Source: DATKKX01 sp035542775
GTDB taxonomy: Bacteria > Planctomycetota > Phycisphaerae > UBA1845 > UTPLA1
Assembly (NCBI GenBank): GCA_035542775.1
Contig: DATKKX010000512.1
Span: forward strand, 1 to 5,967
Length of the DNA stretch: 5,967 nt
Direction: 5' to 3'
Part shown: in pieces, positions 1 through 5,967 of the stretch
How the letters are laid out: each line of letters opens with the position of its first letter
Numbering within the stretch: the first letter of the stretch is position 1
Notes under the pieces: model-generated
What the model saw: the letters and a program-made list of their open reading frames with translations, nothing else
What the model was told of the DNA's origin: nothing
The model's database searches: none
Translations under genes and position numbers: made by a program

Positions 1-4
1 ATGC

Positions 5-8
5 GGAG
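5..8 (+). promoter_or_regulatory. Shine-Dalgarno site of gene 1
   Basis: GGAG lies six bases before the ATG at 15. It favours that start over the in-frame ATG at 24, which has no comparable purine-rich element in front of it. Confidence 0.6.
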
Positions 9-14
9 TGCAAC

Positions 15-551
15 ATGTGTGAAATGCCCAAGGTGCAATGTCAATGCGGCGAAGAAGTCTCGGAAGAAGAGCTTCTCAGCCGGCTCGATGGCGTTCTCAA
101 GGACTATCGCGATAAGCCCGGGGCGTTGATCCCGGTGCTCCAGATCGCCCAAGGGATATTCGGTTACCTGCCGGAGACGGCCCTCAAGCGGATCGCCCTC
201 GGACTGAACAAGTCCTACAGCGAGGTCGCCGGAGTGGTCAGCTTCTACTCCTTCTTCTCCACCACGCCCCGGGGCAAAAACCTGGTTCGCGTGTGCCTGG
301 GGACCGCCTGCTACGTCCGCGGCGGCAAGCGCGTGCTCGACGCGCTCAAGCAGAAGCTCGGCATCGACGTCGGCGAGACCACTTCCGACGGCATGTTCAC
401 CCTGGAAGTCAGCCGTTGTTTCGGCGCCTGCGGCCTGGCGCCGGCGATCATGATCAACGACGAGGTTCATCACCGCGTCAAGCCCAACCGGCTTGAGTCG
501 GTCCTGAGCAAGTACCGCACCGGCGAGGTTGCCGCTAAAAGGAGTGCATGA
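15..551 (+). CDS. hndA: NADH-dependent [FeFe] hydrogenase, NuoE/HydC/HndA-like [2Fe-2S] subunit
   Basis: This 178-residue protein belongs to the 24-kDa NuoE family. In HydABC/HndABCD hydrogenases that subunit carries one [2Fe-2S] cluster and sits in the soluble cytoplasmic complex beside the FMN-bearing NuoF-like subunit. Residues ~17-85 form the usual helical N-terminal bundle (IPVLQIAQGIFGYLP, then EVAGVVSFYSFF). Residues ~88-170 are the thioredoxin-like ferredoxin domain with four ligands in canonical spacing: C94 and C99 (Cx4C in VCLGTACYVRGG) and C135 and C139 (Cx3C in RCFGACGLAP). Length is normal for the family. I chose the ATG at 15 for its GGAG element. Three extra cysteines (C2, C9, C11) lie in a short N-terminal tail and are not part of the core cluster site. 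The stop codon is one base before the next gene's start, which suggests translational coupling. There is no signal peptide. The family assignment is secure; the physiological electron direction cannot be read from sequence. Confidence 0.95.
   Translation: MCEMPKVQCQCGEEVSEEELLSRLDGVLKDYRDKPGALIPVLQIAQGIFGYLPETALKRIALGLNKSYSEVAGVVSFYSFFSTTPRGKNLVRVCLGTACYVRGGKRVLDALKQKLGIDVGETTSDGMFTLEVSRCFGACGLAPAIMINDEVHHRVKPNRLESVLSKYRTGEVAAKRSA
537..544 (+). promoter_or_regulatory. Shine-Dalgarno site that fixes the start of gene 2
   Basis: AAAAGGAG lies inside the last codons of gene 1, eight bases before the ATG at 553. It rules out the longer in-frame extension beginning at 529, which would place this site inside the coding region and has no ribosome binding site of its own. 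Confidence 0.7.
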
Positions 552-552
552 C

Positions 553-924
553 ATGACCAAACGCATCGCCAGTCCCGAAGATCTCAAGGCCCTTCAACAG
601 AAGGCGAAGAAAGAAAGCGATCTGCGTGAAGGCCGGAAGGACGTGCGGATCACCGTACACATGGGCACTTGCGGCATCGCCGCCGGGGCGAGGGACGTCC
701 TCACCGCCCTGATGAGCGAACTGAGCGAGTCCAAAGTGGACAACGTCAGCATCACGCAGACCGGCTGCGCCGGACTCTGCGACCAGGAGCCCATGATCAC
801 CGTCAACGACAAGGCCGGCGGCTCGTTCCGCTACGGCCGTCTGAACAAGGCCAAGGTCGGCGTGATCGTGCGGGAACACGTCCTGCGCGGCCAGCCGGTG
901 CTGGAGTACATGATCAAGGTCTGA
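553..924 (+). CDS. hndB: HndB-type thioredoxin-fold [2Fe-2S] ferredoxin subunit
   Basis: The product is a 123-residue single-domain protein of the (2Fe-2S) ferredoxin family with a thioredoxin fold, matching HndB in the NADP-reducing hydrogenase operon of Desulfovibrio fructosivorans. After a charged, probably helical N-terminus (residues 1-30), the fold starts at VRITVHMGTCGIAAGA and continues to the second cluster loop TGCAGLCDQEP. Only three cysteines exist: C40, C72 and C76. C72/C76 make the normal Cx3C pair. The first pair, normally Cx4C, is reduced to C40, with H36 at about the place of the missing cysteine. From memory, HMGTCGIAAGAR is typical of HndB-like proteins, so this is probably a family trait, but the fourth ligand is uncertain. 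The likely role is an electron-transfer subunit next to the HydC- and HydB-like proteins. Classical Thermotoga HydABC lacks this separate subunit, so the four-gene order points to the Hnd layout. Confidence 0.9.
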   Translation: MTKRIASPEDLKALQQKAKKESDLREGRKDVRITVHMGTCGIAAGARDVLTALMSELSESKVDNVSITQTGCAGLCDQEPMITVNDKAGGSFRYGRLNKAKVGVIVREHVLRGQPVLEYMIKV

Positions 925-930
925 TCGAGA

Positions 931-937
931 AAGGGAG
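931..937 (+). promoter_or_regulatory. Shine-Dalgarno site of gene 3
   Basis: AAGGGAG precedes the ATG at 949 with an 11-base spacer, slightly longer than ideal. No better start is visible. Translation from 949 retains the whole first strand of the N-terminal thioredoxin-like domain (THVLVCTGGGC). Confidence 0.55.
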
Positions 938-948
938 CTCAATTCTCT

Positions 949-3983
<3,035 letters not shown>

Positions 3984-4005
<22 letters not shown>

Positions 4006-4028
4006 CCCCCGGCAGAAGCGCCGGTTGA
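3984..4028 (+). repeat. 10-base inverted repeat spanning the stop codon of gene 3
   Basis: TCAACCGGCG at 3984-3993 is the exact reverse complement of CGCCGGTTGA at 4019-4028. The 25-base loop contains the TAG stop at 4003-4005. A smaller hairpin (CCGGC 4009-4013 with GCCGG 4020-4024) shares the right arm and would compete. No T-run follows, so it does not look like an intrinsic terminator. An RNA processing or stability element between hndC and hndD is possible. Confidence 0.5.
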
Positions 4029-4032
4029 GAAA

Positions 4033-4050
4033 CGGTCGCCGCGGCGACCG
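4033..4050 (+). repeat. Perfect 18-base palindrome just upstream of the hydA ribosome binding site
   Basis: CGGTCGCCGCGGCGACCG is perfectly self-complementary. As RNA it can form a 7-bp stem (4033-4039 with 4044-4050) with a CGCG loop, ending five bases before the AAGGAG at 4056. As DNA it has the dyad symmetry of an operator. Sequence alone cannot distinguish a regulatory hairpin, a 5'-end stabiliser, a protein-binding site and chance in GC-rich DNA. Confidence 0.5.
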
Positions 4051-4055
4051 GTGCC

Positions 4056-4061
4056 AAGGAG
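4056..4061 (+). promoter_or_regulatory. Shine-Dalgarno site that fixes the hydA start
   Basis: AAGGAG lies ten bases before the ATG at 4072. This start gives MPKLTIDN, the expected beginning of the N-terminal [2Fe-2S] fold, so the in-frame GTG at 4051 (seven codons longer, overlapping this site) is rejected. Confidence 0.75.
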
Positions 4062-4071
4062 ACACAAGACA

Positions 4072-5844
4072 ATGCCAAAGCTGACAATTGACAACATACC
4101 CGTTGAGGTCCCGCAAGGGACGTCCGTCCTGGAAGCGGCGACGAAGGCCGGCATTCGCATCCCCACCCTCTGCTATATGAAAGACGTGCAGGCCATCGGC
4201 GCTTGCCGCGTCTGCGTGGTGGAAGTGGAGGGCGCCCGCTCGCTGGTGGCCTCCTGCGCCATGCCGGTCGCCGAAGGGATGAAGGTCAAGACCAAGACCA
4301 GGCGCGTCCGCGAGTCGCGCCGCACCGTCGTCGAGCTGCTCCTCTCCGAGCACGACGGCGACTGCCAGACCTGCAATCGCAGCGAAGACTGCGAGCTCCA
4401 GGCCGTGGCCCGCGAGCTGGGCATCAAGGAAATCCACTACACCGGCGAGAAAGCCAGCCGCAAGCAGGACCACAGCACGCCCGCCCTGGTCCGTGACACG
4501 GCCAAGTGCATCCTCTGCCGCCGCTGTGTCACCGTCTGCAACCAGACGCAGGGCGTCGCCGCCCTCTGGCCGCAGAACCGCGGCTTCGAGACGGTCATCG
4601 GCCCCGCCTTCTGCCACGACCTCGACGAGGTGGTCTGCGTGCAGTGCGGCCAGTGCGGCGCGGTATGCCCCGTTGGAGCCATCTCCGAGCGGGACGGCAT
4701 CGCCGATGTCTGGGCCGCCCTGGATGATCCCACCAAGCACGTCGTCGTGCAGACCGCTCCGGCCATTCGAGCGGCCCTCGGCGAGTGCTTCGCCTATCCG
4801 CCGGGCACGCTGGTGACCGGCAAGATGGTCGCCGCCCTGCGGCGCCTCGGTTTCAATGGAGTATTCGACACGAACTTCGCGGCGGACTTGACCATCATGG
4901 AAGAGGGCACCGAACTGCTCACCCGCCTCAAGAAGGCGTTGGTGGAGAAGCAGCAGGTCGCGCTGCCCATGTTCACAAGCTGCTCCCCGGGCTGGATCAA
5001 GTTCATGGAGCACTTCTATCCCGACATGACGCCGAACCTCTCCACCTGCAAATCGCCGCAGCAGATGTTCGGCGCGGTGGCCAAGACTTACTACGCCGAG
5101 AAGATCGGCAAGAAGCCCGAGGACATCTTCGTCGTGTCGGTCATGCCCTGCACGGCCAAGAAGTACGAGTGCCAGCGACCCGAGATGAACGACAGCGGCG
5201 TCCGCGATGTCGATGTCGTGCTCACCACCCGCGAGTTGGCCCGCATGATCAAGCAGGCCGGCATCGACTTCCCTTCGCTGCCGGATGAAAAGATGGACGC
5301 CCCGCTCGGCCTCTCGACCGGTGCGGCCGATATCTTCGCCAACACCGGCGGCGTGATGGAGGCGGCCCTCCGCACCGCGTGGGAGATCGTCACCGGCAAG
5401 CCGTTGCCGTTCGAGAACCTCCACGTCAAGCCGATCGCCGGCCTCGAAGGCATCAAGGAGGCCTCCGCCAAGATCACCGGCACGCTGAAGGAGTGGAAGT
5501 TCCTGGAAGGCGTCGAGCTGAAGGTCGCCGTGGCCCATGGGCTCGGCAATGCCCGCAAGCTGATCGAGCGGATCCGCAGCGGACAGGGCCAGTATCACTT
5601 CATCGAAGTGATGACCTGCCCCGGCGGATGCATCGGCGGCGGCGGCCAGCCACGCATGACGACCAACGATGTTCGCGAGGCCCGCATCGCGGCCATCTAC
5701 CGCGAGGACGAGGGCCGCGAGTTGCGCAAGAGTCACGACAACCCGGCGGTGCAGCAGCTTTACAAGGAGTTCCTGGGCAAGCCGCTGGGCGAGAAATCGC
5801 ACCACCTGCTGCACACCAAATACAAGGAACGAAGCCGGGTATAG
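4072..5844 (+). CDS. hndD: [FeFe] hydrogenase catalytic subunit (HydA/HndD type)
   Basis: This cytoplasmic 590-residue enzyme catalyses 2H+ + 2e- <-> H2 as the active subunit of the complex. Domains in order: plant-type [2Fe-2S] with C34, C45, C48, C62; His-Cys3 [4Fe-4S] with H94, C98, C101, C107; two-cluster ferredoxin with C146, C149, C152, C156 and C189, C192, C195, C199; then the H-cluster domain (~225-590), ending in the small-subunit-like SHDNPAVQQLY...KSHHLLHTKY. H-cluster motifs are TSCSPGW (302-308), MPCTAKKYE (358-366) and EVMTCPGGCIGGGGQP (512-527). Ligands C360, C516 and C520 are present. Aligned to CpI, the proton-path residues are all there: C304 (C299), E278 (E279), E281 (E282), R285 (R286), S324 (S319). 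The oddity is S305, which sits where CpI has ligand C300. The domain set and length match HndD and CpI-like M3 enzymes. There is no Tat or Sec signal. Maturation would need HydEFG, which are not in the window. Confidence 0.96.
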   Translation: MPKLTIDNIPVEVPQGTSVLEAATKAGIRIPTLCYMKDVQAIGACRVCVVEVEGARSLVASCAMPVAEGMKVKTKTRRVRESRRTVVELLLSEHDGDCQTCNRSEDCELQAVARELGIKEIHYTGEKASRKQDHSTPALVRDTAKCILCRRCVTVCNQTQGVAALWPQNRGFETVIGPAFCHDLDEVVCVQCGQCGAVCPVGAISERDGIADVWAALDDPTKHVVVQTAPAIRAALGECFAYPPGTLVTGKMVAALRRLGFNGVFDTNFAADLTIMEEGTELLTRLKKALVEKQQVALPMFTSCSPGWIKFMEHFYPDMTPNLSTCKSPQQMFGAVAKTYYAEKIGKKPEDIFVVSVMPCTAKKYECQRPEMNDSGVRDVDVVLTTRELARMIKQAGIDFPSLPDEKMDAPLGLSTGAADIFANTGGVMEAALRTAWEIVTGKPLPFENLHVKPIAGLEGIKEASAKITGTLKEWKFLEGVELKVAVAHGLGNARKLIERIRSGQGQYHFIEVMTCPGGCIGGGGQPRMTTNDVREARIAAIYREDEGRELRKSHDNPAVQQLYKEFLGKPLGEKSHHLLHTKYKERSRV

Positions 5845-5850
5845 TCTTTC

Positions 5851-5889
5851 AGGTTACAGGGTCAGAGGATTCGAGGGTTCCGGGTTACG
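5851..5889. repeat. Degenerate ~8-base G-rich tandem repeat after hydA
   Basis: Five imperfect units follow the hydA stop: AGGTTACA, GGGTCAGA, GGATTCGA, GGGTTCC and GGGTTACG. They share a loose GGGTTCNA pattern. The stretch is non-coding as far as I can see. Similar short G-rich reiterations occur between genes in some high-GC genomes, but I cannot name a family. Confidence 0.4.
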
Positions 5890-5916
5890 GCCCTGAGCCC
5901 TTTACCCCTCCCACCC

Positions 5917-5956
5917 GCCGTGGCGGGGTGCTCCTGGGGGAGCACCCCTGCCCGGC
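5917..5956 (+). terminator. Strong GC hairpin downstream of hydA, possible terminator
   Basis: GGGGTGCTCC (5925-5934) and GGAGCACCCC (5939-5948) form a perfect 10-bp stem with a TGGG loop. With single-base bulges at T5949 and T5921 the pairing extends outward (5922-5924 with 5950-5952; 5917-5920 with 5953-5956). Only three T residues follow (5958-5960), so it is a weak intrinsic terminator by the usual rule. An alternative stem, CCCGCC 5914-5919 with GGCGGG 5922-5927, overlaps it. The position, about 80 bases after the last gene, suits the operon's end, though it could instead be a dispersed palindromic element. Confidence 0.45.
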
Positions 5957-5967
5957 CCTTTCGTCGC

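Noticed and set aside
529..552. Longer N-terminus for gene 2
   Set aside because: It would overlap the end of gene 1 and include the AAAAGGAG site that serves the ATG at 553.
4009..4050. Intrinsic terminator between hndC and hydA
   Set aside because: The hairpins are followed by the hydA ribosome binding site, not a T-run.
4051..4071. GTG start giving seven extra residues on HydA
   Set aside because: No ribosome binding site precedes it beyond the palindrome, and it covers the AAGGAG that suits the ATG at 4072, where the conserved fold begins.

Overview
The window holds one compact operon-like cluster of four same-strand genes. Together they encode a multimeric, NAD(P)-linked [FeFe] hydrogenase of the HndABCD / HydABC type. 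In order they are a NuoE/HydC-like [2Fe-2S] subunit (15-551), a small thioredoxin-fold [2Fe-2S] protein of the HndB type (553-924), a very large NuoF/HydB-like flavoprotein (949-4005), and the catalytic [FeFe] hydrogenase subunit HydA/HndD (4072-5844). Spacers are 1, 24 and 66 bases, and each gene has a recognisable Shine-Dalgarno sequence, so co-transcription is likely. The first 14 bases hold only the ribosome binding site of gene 1; any upstream genes or promoter lie outside. No maturase genes (hydE, hydF, hydG) are in the window.

The most unusual feature is the third gene. Its first ~525 residues form a normal HydB: N-terminal thioredoxin-like [2Fe-2S] domain, FMN/NAD(H) module and a NuoF-type [4Fe-4S] site. 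In place of the usual C-terminal two-cluster ferredoxin domain, the chain continues into a complete GltD/NfnB-like module, with an N-terminal Fe-S domain, an FAD site and an NADP(H)-type Rossmann site. One polypeptide should therefore carry FMN plus NAD(H) and FAD plus NADP(H), next to an H-cluster subunit. I infer an enzyme joining H2, NAD(H) and NADP(H), possibly with ferredoxin, that is, an electron-bifurcating hydrogenase merged with an Nfn-type transhydrogenase. The Sporomusa Stn transhydrogenase is a known example of HydB-like and NfnB-like parts working together, but it has no [FeFe] hydrogenase subunit.

Electrons would run between the H-cluster and HydA's own Fe-S chain (two [4Fe-4S] ferredoxin sites, a His-Cys3 [4Fe-4S] site and a [2Fe-2S] site), then through the thioredoxin-fold [2Fe-2S] domains of genes 1-3 to FMN, and perhaps on to the FAD module. 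HydA has all the proton-path residues that I can align to Clostridium pasteurianum CpI. However, it reads TSCSPGW where CpI has TSCCPGW, so the position of one H-cluster cysteine ligand holds serine.

The spacer before hydA contains two strong inverted repeats, and the 123 bases after hydA contain degenerate ~8-base G-rich repeats and a strong GC hairpin. The DNA is GC-rich with strongly G/C-ending codons. Leu TTA/CTA and Ser TCA codons are absent through genes 2-4, which opens a spurious 1759-codon antisense frame. The genes indicate an anaerobic fermentative or syntrophic bacterium. The high GC and the style of the downstream repeats suggest Planctomycetota to me, but that is weak, and other high-GC anaerobes are possible.
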